Source of the DNA: Dyadobacter crusticola DSM 16708
Lineage (GTDB): Bacteria; Bacteroidota; Bacteroidia; Cytophagales; Spirosomataceae
Reading direction: 5' to 3'
Length of the DNA: 64,000 nucleotides
NCBI RefSeq assembly: GCF_000701505.1
Contig: NZ_KL370787.1
Span: 367,101 to 431,100, forward strand
The position numbers and the translations under genes are program-made. Positions 29,201-37,342 of the stretch are shown piece by piece (positions within the stretch are counted from its first letter, which is position 1; each line of letters opens with the position of its first letter). Under the pieces are notes generated by a model. That model was not told the origin of the DNA, ran no database searches, and worked only from the letters and a program-made list of their open reading frames with translations.

Positions 29201-32200
29201 GCAGCCCAGAAGCGGAGCCTCAACGGGAAACGAATGTACAAGTGGCAACTTCGGCTAACGACGTTTTTGTAATTAGCAGTTCAGGTAAAAGTCAAACTCC
29301 AAGTAATTTCTCTTTTTTCAAACTAAATAATGAAAAGCGAACTTTCCTGATTCCGGTAAAAGAAGCTGACCGGGGCGGATATGCAATCGATTATGTTCTT
29401 GTAAAACACAATCGTATTCATCAGGCACAAAACTTCGTGAATGTTCCCTGGACAAACAAGGAACTTCAAATTGAATATGAGACATTTCGCGACAAAACAT
29501 TGCCAGGGAGTAAGGAACAATTGAAAATTAAGATTTTGAGCCACAAAAAAGAAGAGGTAGCAGCTGAAATGATGACGAGTATGTACGATGCCTCACTTGA
29601 TCAGTTCTATCAGCACCAATGGATCACACCTGCGCATTGGCCAGTGGCACTGATGCCTGATACTTGGGATAATGGCATTAATTTCACGTCGAAAGATGCC
29701 GAAATCATCAACTTTAGATTTATTCCTGAAAGAGTTTACAACAAAGAGTATGATCAGCTAATTTATCTGAGTACTGGCCGCATGCTAAGTGGAGGTGGGA
29801 GAAATGTGAGGTACCGCCGAATGCAAACCAGGGACCAAGCTATTTTCAAGAAGTCCGTGCGGGAAGAAGAAAAAATGGATTTGGAGGTGCCCGAGCCCGC
29901 TCAAATGGTTTCTGGCGAGATAGATGCGCCGCAACAGCTGGAACAAACAAAGCCAGAGCCTGGCGTTTCAACAAACTTGAATATTGAAGCGCGAAAAAAC
30001 TTCAACGAAACTGCATTCTTTTTACCGGATCTGAAAACAGATGAGAATGGTGCTATAAGCTTTTCGTTTACATTGCCGGAAGCACTTACCCGCTGGAAAT
30101 TCCAGGCTCTGGCTCATACACCTGAATTAGCATTCGGTTATAGCAAAAAGGAGATTATCACGCAAAAAGAGCTGATGGTACAACCTAATGCGCCGAGGTT
30201 TTTGCGGGAAGGGGATCGTATCATGTTTCCTGCAAAAGTGGTTAACCTCTCTGATAGAACACTATCCGGGAATGCGACTTTGCAGCTTTTTGATCCCGTC
30301 ACAAATGAAAATGTTTCAGAATACTTCGGGTTGACTTCCATTGAAAAAGCTTTTACGATTTCAGCAGGTCAAAGTACAACTGTCGATTTTCAATTGAATG
30401 TGCCAAAGGGCTACTACAGCACACTTACCTGGCGGGTAGTTGCGAAAGCTGCGGACTTGTCAGACGGAGAGGAAAACGCCTTACCTGTGTTGTCAAATCG
30501 AATGCTCGTGACTGAAAGTTTGCCATTGACGATGCGTGGCTCCGGGAAAAAGGAATTCAGATTTGAAAAGCTGATCCATTCGGCGAACTCAAAGTCGCTG
30601 TCTCATGAATCTATTACGGTTGAATACACCAGCAATCCCGCCTGGTATGCGGTGCAGGCACTGCCCTACTTGATGGAGTATCCGCATGAATGTGCCGAGC
30701 AAACCTGGAACCGTTATTATGCCAATGCACTCGCAAGTAATATCGTAAGCAAGTCCCCCAAGATTGCGGCCATTTTCAATACCTGGAAAACAGCTGATAC
30801 CGCTGCATTGACCAGCAATCTTCAAAAAAATCAGGAGCTGAAATCTTTGCTACTTGAAGAAACGCCGTGGGTACTCGCAGCAAAATCCGAATCGGAACAG
30901 AAGCGGAACATCGCGTTACTTTTTGATTTAACAAAAATGAGCGGCGAGCTGGATACGTACCTCGCGAAACTGAGAGAAATGCAAAACGAAAGTGGCGGAT
31001 TTCCATGGTTCAAAGGCGGGCGTGACGACCGGTATATCACGCAATACATTGTCACCGGGATAGGCAAGTTGCTTCAAAAGAAAATTATCTCGAAGAATGA
31101 TAATTTCAATGCGATACTCGAAAAAGCGTTCCCGTATCTGGATCGCGAGATCAAAGAAGATTATGACCGACTGGTTAAAAATCAGATCAATATGCAGGAA
31201 TACGTACCCGGATCGCAGCAGGTACAGTACCTGTATATGAAATCCTGTTTCAGCGATATGCCTGTTGAAAGCACCGCGAGCAAAGCTTATCAATTCTTCC
31301 AGGAGCGTGCGAAGGCGAGCTGGCCAAAACAGTCCAAATACATGCAAGGACTGATTGCACTTACGCTGCACCGTTCGAAAGATGCAGCTACGCCGAAAGC
31401 GATACTGAAATCGCTCCGGGAAACTGCGATCAGCAACGAGGAAATGGGAATGTACTGGAAAAGCACCAGGAGCTGGTGGTGGTATGAAGCGCCCATTGAG
31501 CGGCAATCACTTCTAATAGAAGCTTTCCATGAAATCGAGGGAAATAATGGAACAGTGGATGAACTGAAAACCTGGTTACTCAAAAACAAGCAAACCAACC
31601 ATTGGGAAAGTACCAAAGCAACTGCCGAAGCTTGTTATGCACTGTTGATGACCGGAAACAACTGGCTTAATGAAGATAAAGTACCGGTTGTTCAACTCGG
31701 GCGGGAGGTGATACAGCCCGCTGCTGTCGAATCAGGTACCAGCTATTTTAAGAAGTCTTTTGAAAGCAGCACAGTGAATGCTGAAATGGGTAAAATTGAA
31801 GTGAATATAACTGGAGGCAGCAACTTGAAATCGCCAAGTTGGGGTGCTGTATACTGGCAATATTTTGAAGATCTGGATAAAATCACCTTTTCGGAAACAC
31901 CTTTGAAACTGACCAAAAAGCTCTTCGTCGAGAAAAAGACGGATCGCGGACCTGTGTTATCGGCGATTAATGAAGGTGAAAGCCTGAAAGTAGGCGACAA
32001 GATTATCGTGCGCATTGAGCTGCATGTGGACCGCGACATGGAATATGTGCACATGAAAGATATGCGCGCTGCTGCACTGGAACCGGTAAATGTACTCAGC
32101 GGCTACAAATGGCAGGGTGGTTTGGGATACTATGAATCCACAAAGGATGCCAGTACCAATTTTTTCTTTGACCGGCTGATGAAAGGCACTTACGTATTTG

Positions 32201-32322
32201 AATACCCGCTTTTTGTCAATCACGAGGGCGATTTCAGTAATGGGATCACGAGCATTCAATGCATGTACGCACCAGAGTTCACAGCGCACAGCGAGGGAAT
32301 CAGGGTTAGTATTGGAAAATGA
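26284..32322 (+). CDS. Bacterial alpha-2-macroglobulin with a thioester motif
   Basis: A 2012-residue secreted protein of the alpha-2-macroglobulin (MG2) family, thought to trap proteases in the periplasm or at the surface. A Sec signal (about 1-25) precedes a roughly 350-residue helical repeat-like N-terminus. MG domains include DRSLYRPGQTVYFKG near residue 600 (MG2). A bait-like, low-conservation stretch lies at about 1180-1235. The ANATO-lacking core follows, with FFLPDLKTDENGAISFSFTL. The thioester C-A-E-Q is at residues 1470-1473 within HECAEQTW, followed by an alpha-alpha toroid. There is no lipobox. The usual partner penicillin-binding protein 1C is absent from this window. Confidence 0.9.
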   Translation: MKTCSGTIIFLFTLFFELIPMDANSQNAIKTYDADWKKVAELQANGLDKSALTIVKEIYQKAKQEKQDAQVIKAAVAMIDLQHENREDNEIASIKDLEAELAASSGVVRSILSSLTASYYYSYYQYKRWQLYQRSETTGFVKEDINTWSTTDFHRKIAELYLASLRNEQELQQTKLEPFDAIIEKGNTRQLRPTLYDLLAHSALTYFSSDERELKKPAYAFEISSAAAFDPAADFIHRKFETKDSSSLELYALQLYQKLIAFHLNDPTPDALIDVDLLRLQYVKQKSVHENTDELYYLAINHVANQYQQTPAAAQAWYLLAEYHFYRGTAYKIKEDSTNRFEKVKALSICKDIIQQNPNTEGGIHAANLMNRIRQKALQFNAEHVVVPEKPFLVFVEYQNINKLYLRIVKATPVLLSDFEKRNGTAFWRTVSKAPAFRNWDQRLPDTKDYQEHSVEIKADALPVGEYMLLASTSPDFSNTQSICGMRLLYVSNISYIQRERDYFVLHRDTGQPLAGASVKRWDSAFNYQTRTYKKSLAAQYTTDINGYFREGTPSQSQVQSESFEILHGNDRLFIQESINTYYNKKEEKDAKTTIYLFADRSLYRPGQTVYFKGIVAEGNGILTDQTREINIKLQNANHEIVGTVSKTVNDFGSFSGSFVLPRTGLNGAFSILADEEHVVSFHVEEYKRPRFAVSFDTLRNTYKLGDTISVTGNGTAYAGNQIDGAKVVYRVVRNEQLLYPGTRRGRYYPQNPPKEIAHGETITDQTGQFQVSFEAVPNSKTDKALNPVFAYTVYADVTDTNGETRSAETTISIGYKSLLIKAEIPEKVAADSLRSFKIRTENMNGEFVASAVHVRATRLIPESRLIRLRYWPRPDLFVMTKPEFIRSFPNDEYDNETEIENWPEQQTFFDQTEKLTENEALPLNTVLEPGFYKIDIGTKHEDGQTIQDTRFIELTDPNSKRLLRPEYQWTESSPEAEPQRETNVQVATSANDVFVISSSGKSQTPSNFSFFKLNNEKRTFLIPVKEADRGGYAIDYVLVKHNRIHQAQNFVNVPWTNKELQIEYETFRDKTLPGSKEQLKIKILSHKKEEVAAEMMTSMYDASLDQFYQHQWITPAHWPVALMPDTWDNGINFTSKDAEIINFRFIPERVYNKEYDQLIYLSTGRMLSGGGRNVRYRRMQTRDQAIFKKSVREEEKMDLEVPEPAQMVSGEIDAPQQLEQTKPEPGVSTNLNIEARKNFNETAFFLPDLKTDENGAISFSFTLPEALTRWKFQALAHTPELAFGYSKKEIITQKELMVQPNAPRFLREGDRIMFPAKVVNLSDRTLSGNATLQLFDPVTNENVSEYFGLTSIEKAFTISAGQSTTVDFQLNVPKGYYSTLTWRVVAKAADLSDGEENALPVLSNRMLVTESLPLTMRGSGKKEFRFEKLIHSANSKSLSHESITVEYTSNPAWYAVQALPYLMEYPHECAEQTWNRYYANALASNIVSKSPKIAAIFNTWKTADTAALTSNLQKNQELKSLLLEETPWVLAAKSESEQKRNIALLFDLTKMSGELDTYLAKLREMQNESGGFPWFKGGRDDRYITQYIVTGIGKLLQKKIISKNDNFNAILEKAFPYLDREIKEDYDRLVKNQINMQEYVPGSQQVQYLYMKSCFSDMPVESTASKAYQFFQERAKASWPKQSKYMQGLIALTLHRSKDAATPKAILKSLRETAISNEEMGMYWKSTRSWWWYEAPIERQSLLIEAFHEIEGNNGTVDELKTWLLKNKQTNHWESTKATAEACYALLMTGNNWLNEDKVPVVQLGREVIQPAAVESGTSYFKKSFESSTVNAEMGKIEVNITGGSNLKSPSWGAVYWQYFEDLDKITFSETPLKLTKKLFVEKKTDRGPVLSAINEGESLKVGDKIIVRIELHVDRDMEYVHMKDMRAAALEPVNVLSGYKWQGGLGYYESTKDASTNFFFDRLMKGTYVFEYPLFVNHEGDFSNGITSIQCMYAPEFTAHSEGIRVSIGK

Positions 32323-32326
32323 ATCT

Positions 32327-33358
32327 ATGAACACTGACAACCGGTTAGAATACGAGAAGATCCCTTCGAGCCTCAAAGAATTCATTGCTGATGAACGCAT
32401 AGCTAATCACCTCAACAAGCTCGATTGGGTTGCGACAGAGAAAATCCACGGTGCCAATTTCAGGTTTATTTATCAGGGCAAAAGGCTGTTTTTTGGTAAA
32501 AGAAAAGAGCTGCTCGATTGGCAAGATGATTTCTTTGGCTTCCAAAAAGTGGCCGCAGCAATGGAGTCGCAAATCATTGCTTTGTTCGAGCAGTTATCGC
32601 TTGACTTCGGGGCTGATACTATTGTCATTTACGGAGAGCTATTCGGCGGGTTGTATCCACATCCCGATATCGCTGTCTGCGAGCACATTGATGCGATTCA
32701 AACAGGTATTTACTATTCACCCGACATTCTCTTTTGTGCCTATGATATCGCATTTGAAAATGGGGCTGACAAAAAAACTTACCTGAACTACGCAGAAGCG
32801 CTGACTTATTTCGCTCGTTTCAATATCCTTTGTGCAAAGCCTTTAAAAACCGGTAAGCTCACAGATCTGCTGAACATGAATTTGCGAAGGGAAAGCCGCA
32901 TCCCCGTCGACCTCGGTCTGCCTGGAATTGAAAACAATTGGATTGAAGGTGTCGTAATCAAGCCTTTTGGCCAGCTACCGAATGAAATAACATTCCGCCC
33001 GATCCTCAAACTGAAAAATCCGGAATTTGAAGAGACCCAAATGTACCATCAGGCGCAGAAATGGTCTTTTATACCCAACGTAAGTAGTCTGTCGCTGGAT
33101 TTAGAATTTCTATTGGTCGAGTTGAGATATTACATCAATGAAAACCGGCTTAACAGCGCCATTTCTAAAATCGGGAGACTTAATCCAGCCAACCAGCGTC
33201 AGATCACCTCGGAACTCCTAAGCGACGCACTTGCTGACTTCAACCTGCAACACAACAGGATTTTAGAAGAACTAACCGAAGAACAGGTTGAATGGATCAA
33301 CAAGCGGCTTGAAGCCGAGATTTTGCGGTTAGTGGCTGTGATTAGCTTTGGTAGCTGA
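32327..33358 (+). CDS. RNA ligase, T4 Rnl2 type
   Basis: A 343-residue nucleotidyltransferase that should seal nicked or broken RNA using ATP through a lysyl-AMP intermediate. Motif I is ATEKIHGANF with nucleophile Lys39. Other conserved segments are DDFFGF, motif III-like IVIYGELFGG and YDIAFENG, motif IV WIEGVVIKP, and motif V ILKLKNPEFEE. The C-terminal region (YYINENRLNSAISKIG) matches the accessory domain of T4 Rnl2, so this is not a bare catalytic core. The start at 32327 is 4 bases after the alpha-2-macroglobulin stop; an upstream in-frame start would overlap that gene. Physiological RNA substrate unknown. Confidence 0.85.
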   Translation: MNTDNRLEYEKIPSSLKEFIADERIANHLNKLDWVATEKIHGANFRFIYQGKRLFFGKRKELLDWQDDFFGFQKVAAAMESQIIALFEQLSLDFGADTIVIYGELFGGLYPHPDIAVCEHIDAIQTGIYYSPDILFCAYDIAFENGADKKTYLNYAEALTYFARFNILCAKPLKTGKLTDLLNMNLRRESRIPVDLGLPGIENNWIEGVVIKPFGQLPNEITFRPILKLKNPEFEETQMYHQAQKWSFIPNVSSLSLDLEFLLVELRYYINENRLNSAISKIGRLNPANQRQITSELLSDALADFNLQHNRILEELTEEQVEWINKRLEAEILRLVAVISFGS

Positions 33359-33448
33359 ACTTTAAGCCTTTTCTGAACATCGAAGTAGGATGGGCATATA
33401 TAGGTGCAAACAATTCTATAACATGCTTATTTTGGCTACTTTTATGTA

Positions 33449-34231
33449 ATGGAAAACGTGGGTCAAATACAGATAAATATAACCGGGTCAAAGGGTAATC
33501 TCGAATTGTCACCAGACAATTATGATATCCGGGAAATTATTTCAGTTCTTGAAAATGTAGAAGATCTTCTGGTTCCGTTCGAGAAGAAGGAACGTCCAAT
33601 TATCAGCTATAAGATTGAGGGAGGCTCCGTGACGCACGTATTTAAAACTTCTATCCAGTACATAGTTGGTCTTAATGCAGTAATAGCGCAGATAAGTCAG
33701 ATGAATAGCATCGACTTTCTTGACCTTGCAACAGCGCGGGCTATAGAGAACTTCCAGGATCTTGCAAAAAAACATGATTATAGATTTACTATAAAAACCT
33801 CCATGCCAAACTCTAACCAGCTCTTGATTAACCGGCACACCAGCTATACGCGTTCAGAATCCATTTGGGCGGACGCTGAATTCTACTTTTATGGCAAACT
33901 AACCAATGCGGGAGGCAAGGATAAAGCTAATATTCACTTGTATACCGAAGATCTCGGCACATTACGTGTGCAAATACCCATAAGCTTCCTCGAACAGTAT
34001 TCCGACAATTTGCTGTATAAAACATTTGGGGTAAGAGCTTCAGGAAAGCAGCATTCAGAAACGGGCGAAATTGATACTTCAAGCTTGAAATTTATTGAGC
34101 TGGTAAACTATCAGCCCAAATACGACGAAGCTTACCTAAACGGCCTGATTGACAGAGCCTCAGCAAACTGGTCTCACGTAGGTGATAAGAATAATTGGCT
34201 AGAACAAATTCGCGGAAACTATGAAATGTAG
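33449..34231 (+). CDS. Uncharacterised protein encoded with a PIN-domain nuclease
   Basis: A 260-residue soluble protein with no signal or membrane segment. It opens with beta-rich VGQIQINITGSKGNLELSPD, then IISYKIEGGSVTHVFKTSIQ, a helical middle (FLDLATARAIENFQDLAKKH), and a C-terminal beta region (IHLYTEDLGTLRVQIPISFL). I do not recognise the family. Its last 11 bases overlap the PIN gene, the arrangement expected of a two-gene toxin-antitoxin or nuclease-regulator cassette. A -7-like TTATTTTG at about 33428-33435 could give the pair its own promoter, 14 bases before the ATG. Much larger than a typical antitoxin. Confidence 0.6.
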   Translation: MENVGQIQINITGSKGNLELSPDNYDIREIISVLENVEDLLVPFEKKERPIISYKIEGGSVTHVFKTSIQYIVGLNAVIAQISQMNSIDFLDLATARAIENFQDLAKKHDYRFTIKTSMPNSNQLLINRHTSYTRSESIWADAEFYFYGKLTNAGGKDKANIHLYTEDLGTLRVQIPISFLEQYSDNLLYKTFGVRASGKQHSETGEIDTSSLKFIELVNYQPKYDEAYLNGLIDRASANWSHVGDKNNWLEQIRGNYEM

Positions 34232-34700
34232 AGGAGTATTCTGCGACACAAGTTTCTTCATAAGGCTCTTAGACAAGCAAGACCCGCTGCACTTGAATGC
34301 GAAAGGCTACTTCAAGTACCTGACTAAAAATGATTTCGGCTTACTTATCAGTACCATCGCTATCGCAGAATACTGTGTAGGTGGAGATGTTCACGACTTG
34401 CCCATGAGAAACTTGCAGGTTGTTCCGTATAACTTGGATCACGCACTAAGGACAAGTGAGTTTGCGAGATTGATTTTTAAAAACAGGGGACTTTTACAAA
34501 TCAAAGAGAGACGCATTATCCCAAATGACACAAAGCTCTTTGCGCAAGCTGACCTTAATTCAACAGTTGACTATTTCCTTTCTTCTGATACCGAAAGCAA
34601 GAAAATATATAGTTTGCTTCAGCGAGAGTTAAACCCACATTTTCAATTTCTGGATTTAGCAATTCCGTATAATGAGGCCTTTGGCATACTTGATCTATGA
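34221..34700 (+). CDS. PIN-domain ribonuclease-like protein
   Basis: A 159-residue protein with PIN-fold features: VFCDTSFFIRLLD with the first catalytic Asp (residue 9), ISTIAIAEYCVG with Glu (about 48), and a downstream acidic pair in PNDTKLFAQADL and YFLSSDTES (about 102 and 121). PIN proteins cut RNA with Mg2+ or Mn2+; VapC toxins cut tRNA or rRNA. The ATG at 34221 lies inside the preceding gene, implying translational coupling. The C-terminal part (LLQRELNPHFQFLDLAIPYN) extends past the usual VapC length of about 130. Toxin activity and target are inference. Confidence 0.7.
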   Translation: MKCRGVFCDTSFFIRLLDKQDPLHLNAKGYFKYLTKNDFGLLISTIAIAEYCVGGDVHDLPMRNLQVVPYNLDHALRTSEFARLIFKNRGLLQIKERRIIPNDTKLFAQADLNSTVDYFLSSDTESKKIYSLLQRELNPHFQFLDLAIPYNEAFGILDL

Positions 34701-34707
34701 GACTATC

Positions 34708-35922
34708 CTAAACAGCTGCCCGCTGTATCTTCAAAATCGCATTCACAAACCGCTCCATATCCTCTTTTTCTCCTAACATGGCATGCTGCAGGATCCAGAC
34801 TGCGTCTGTGCTGCAAGCTTGTTCTGCTACCGGGCAATGGACTGTTGTGTAATCAACATACTCGGGAATGGCGTAACACATGAAATTCTTGTTCTGGAAA
34901 AGTGGCTGCCTGTACAGCGGGTGCGGATAACCTTTGAAACAAGGCACACCTTCCGCAGCGAGCATTTCAGCGAATTCGTTTTTAGACAATCCGCCGAAAC
35001 CGGCAGCATCATATTTGAAAATATAAATATGATAGCAATGCAAAGTGATATGCTCGTCACGTGTCAAAGGCTGGATACCGGTCACTCTTTCCAACAATGA
35101 ATTGAGATACATCCCATTCTCGTTGCGCCTTCGGGTTTGTGCTTCCAGTCTTTTCAGCTGGGCCGAGAGCAACACCGCCTGCATTTGCGTGATCCGATAA
35201 TTACAGCCAGGATTGTAGTGATCATACCATTGCCCGCCTTCAATCCGTCCCGCATTTCGCAGCGAATGCATCATTGCGTAAAGCGCATCGTCATCCGTGA
35301 TCACAATGCCACCCTCGCCGGCAGTCAGGTTTTTGGAAGATTGAAAACTGAAACTGCCTACATGCCCGATAGAGCCCAACTTTTTACCTTTGTATTCCGC
35401 GCCGTGCGCGTGGGCGGCGTCTTCAATGACTCTCAAATTGTGCCGCTCAGCGATCTCCATAATCGCGTCCATATCGCAGGCCAGCCCACCGAAATGCACC
35501 GGGATAATTACCTTTGTCCGTTCGGTAATCGCGGCTTCAATCGCAGTCGGGCTAATGTTATAAGTGTCGGGATCGATGTCCGCAAAAACGGGTACGCAGT
35601 TACATTCAATAACGGAGGAGGCTGTTGTAATGAACGTATAAGGAGGAACGATCACTTCATCTCCGGGCTTCACGCCGCATGCAATCAATGCAAGGCGCAA
35701 CGAAACCGAACCATTGACACAGGTGATCGCATATTTACTACCACAATAAGCTGCAAATTCCGCTTCAAACCGGGCCACTGCATCCCCGCAATCCGGGTTT
35801 CCCCATTTCCCGCTAGCAACAATCTCCTTCACTGCATTTACCTCCTGCTCATCGTAAACAGGCCAGTTAAAAACTTTATCAATGGATTTCGGACCGCCGT
35901 GGATCGCCAGTTGTTCGCTCAT
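34708..35922 (-). CDS. DegT/DnrJ/EryC1/StrS family PLP aminotransferase
   Basis: A 404-residue fold-type I PLP enzyme; relatives make amino sugars for surface glycans or act on scyllo-inosose-type ketones. The family motifs are AITCVNGSVSLRLALIACG, VIVPPYTFITTASSV, VIEDAAHAHG (PLP-nitrogen Asp168) and FSFQSSKNLTAGEGG (PLP Lys197). No glycan cluster surrounds it. Divergent from it is a membrane protein gene, and the PIN nuclease gene is convergent 7 bases away. The substrate cannot be inferred from this context. Confidence 0.9.
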   Translation of the reverse strand: MSEQLAIHGGPKSIDKVFNWPVYDEQEVNAVKEIVASGKWGNPDCGDAVARFEAEFAAYCGSKYAITCVNGSVSLRLALIACGVKPGDEVIVPPYTFITTASSVIECNCVPVFADIDPDTYNISPTAIEAAITERTKVIIPVHFGGLACDMDAIMEIAERHNLRVIEDAAHAHGAEYKGKKLGSIGHVGSFSFQSSKNLTAGEGGIVITDDDALYAMMHSLRNAGRIEGGQWYDHYNPGCNYRITQMQAVLLSAQLKRLEAQTRRRNENGMYLNSLLERVTGIQPLTRDEHITLHCYHIYIFKYDAAGFGGLSKNEFAEMLAAEGVPCFKGYPHPLYRQPLFQNKNFMCYAIPEYVDYTTVHCPVAEQACSTDAVWILQHAMLGEKEDMERFVNAILKIQRAAV

Positions 35923-36060
35923 AATGGTGTCTGTTACTCATTTTATCAAATAATATACTAGCTGATCTCCTTTTTGGGCTACTCCAGTTTTGTGACAGGC
36001 AGGATAGTCCGATTCACCGGCATACCAGTATTTTTCAAACAAATTCTCAAATCCCGAACT

Positions 36061-37338
36061 ATGAACAACCGACCTCGTTTGCTGGCGCTGCTCGTCGCAG
36101 GTTTGTCTTTTGGAACTGCCTGGGCTGTTCGCGGGCAATTCGGTCATGAACAAGGTGCAGCCTGGGCAGCGGGTATCGGCGGGTTGAGCATTGTTTTACT
36201 TTCAAAACGAAAAGACTGGTACGCCAAAGCATTGCAAGTCACGCTCGCTTCGGCAGTTGGCTGGGGCGTGGGCGGGATTATCAGCTACGGAATGGTAGTA
36301 GGTTACGGTCGCGGGCTGGATTTCGGCAATGTGTATTATGGTTTGCTCATGCTGTTTGTCATAGGAGGACTTTTCGGCGTAATCGGCGGCAGTCTCTTCG
36401 GTCTGACACTCGCCTCCACCCGCGCTAACCCCGTCAAATGGCCGCAACTCATAGTCGAAATGGTCGCAGGCGCAATCCTGTTTTACTACTTTTTGATAGA
36501 AGAAATGGGCTGGCTCATGACACCGCCCCGCTCAGAAGCCTGGGCTGCGTGCTTCGGTATAGTGGTCGCGCTTTTCTGGTATATGCTGCGAAACAGGCAG
36601 TATTCTGCATTAAGGGTAGCAATCATGGCTGGGTTCGGAGCCGGGTTCGGGTTTGCCTTTGGGAATTTTTTACAGGTAATGGGAAACGCGGCCGAAATCG
36701 GATTTAACTTCTGGAATGTGATGGAGTATTCGATCGGCTTCTTTGGCGGAATCGGAATGGCCTACGGGACTTTCACTTCCAAATGGGAAACCGGAAACAG
36801 TGATTCAGATCGCAATGCGGCAATCGCACCGCTTCTGTTGTTAGTACTTTTTATTCCGCTGATTGTCTGGGATCAATCATTTGAAACCGAGCGGCTCACG
36901 CAAACAACTGTTGCCATTGACCCGGTAGCTGACGCAGCATTCATTGTTCAAACGATACAGTGGACTGCATTACTGCTTGTTCCGGCCTTTGCTACCTACT
37001 GGATTTACTTGTATTTCAACAAACCCGGATTATCGAAACTTGGCGAAACAAGCTTGTACCAGCTCTACCTCTCCTATTTCGCACTGTTCATCGTTTTCAG
37101 CATGCTGATTACCGGTGCATTCATGAGCCTTCACAGGATCGAACAATATCTATACCCCGTGAATTTAGCCGCAGTTGCGTGGCTGATCAAAAAACCCCGT
37201 CCGATGTTCTCTGACCGGGGACTGAATGTCAGGCGCTGGACTGTGCATCTTCTCTTCTTCCTGGCATTCCTGGCTATTCTGACTGCACTTGCAATCAGTT
37301 CTCATGAAGCACTTCACGGAGCACAAAGCCGCTTCTGA
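36061..37338 (+). CDS. Polytopic membrane protein of unknown function
   Basis: A 425-residue integral membrane protein with about 10-11 hydrophobic helices. The first half is rich in Gly-Gly and Gly-Trp pairs (AAWAAGIGGLSIVLL, SAVGWGVGGIISYGMVVGYG, MLFVIGGLFGVIGGSLFG). The second half has ATYWIYLYFNKPG and ALFIVFSMLITGAFM. The start at 36061 (MNNRPRLLALLV) is chosen over an upstream in-frame ATG because it puts the first helix near the N-terminus. It is divergent from the DegT aminotransferase and convergent with the phosphoesterase gene (4-base gap). I do not recognise the family. Confidence 0.55.
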   Translation: MNNRPRLLALLVAGLSFGTAWAVRGQFGHEQGAAWAAGIGGLSIVLLSKRKDWYAKALQVTLASAVGWGVGGIISYGMVVGYGRGLDFGNVYYGLLMLFVIGGLFGVIGGSLFGLTLASTRANPVKWPQLIVEMVAGAILFYYFLIEEMGWLMTPPRSEAWAACFGIVVALFWYMLRNRQYSALRVAIMAGFGAGFGFAFGNFLQVMGNAAEIGFNFWNVMEYSIGFFGGIGMAYGTFTSKWETGNSDSDRNAAIAPLLLLVLFIPLIVWDQSFETERLTQTTVAIDPVADAAFIVQTIQWTALLLVPAFATYWIYLYFNKPGLSKLGETSLYQLYLSYFALFIVFSMLITGAFMSLHRIEQYLYPVNLAAVAWLIKKPRPMFSDRGLNVRRWTVHLLFFLAFLAILTALAISSHEALHGAQSRF

Positions 37339-37342
37339 GCGA

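Noticed and set aside
35137..35961. A 274-residue open frame on the plus strand under the DegT gene
   Set aside because: It overlaps the aminotransferase almost completely and has low-complexity, unconvincing protein content.
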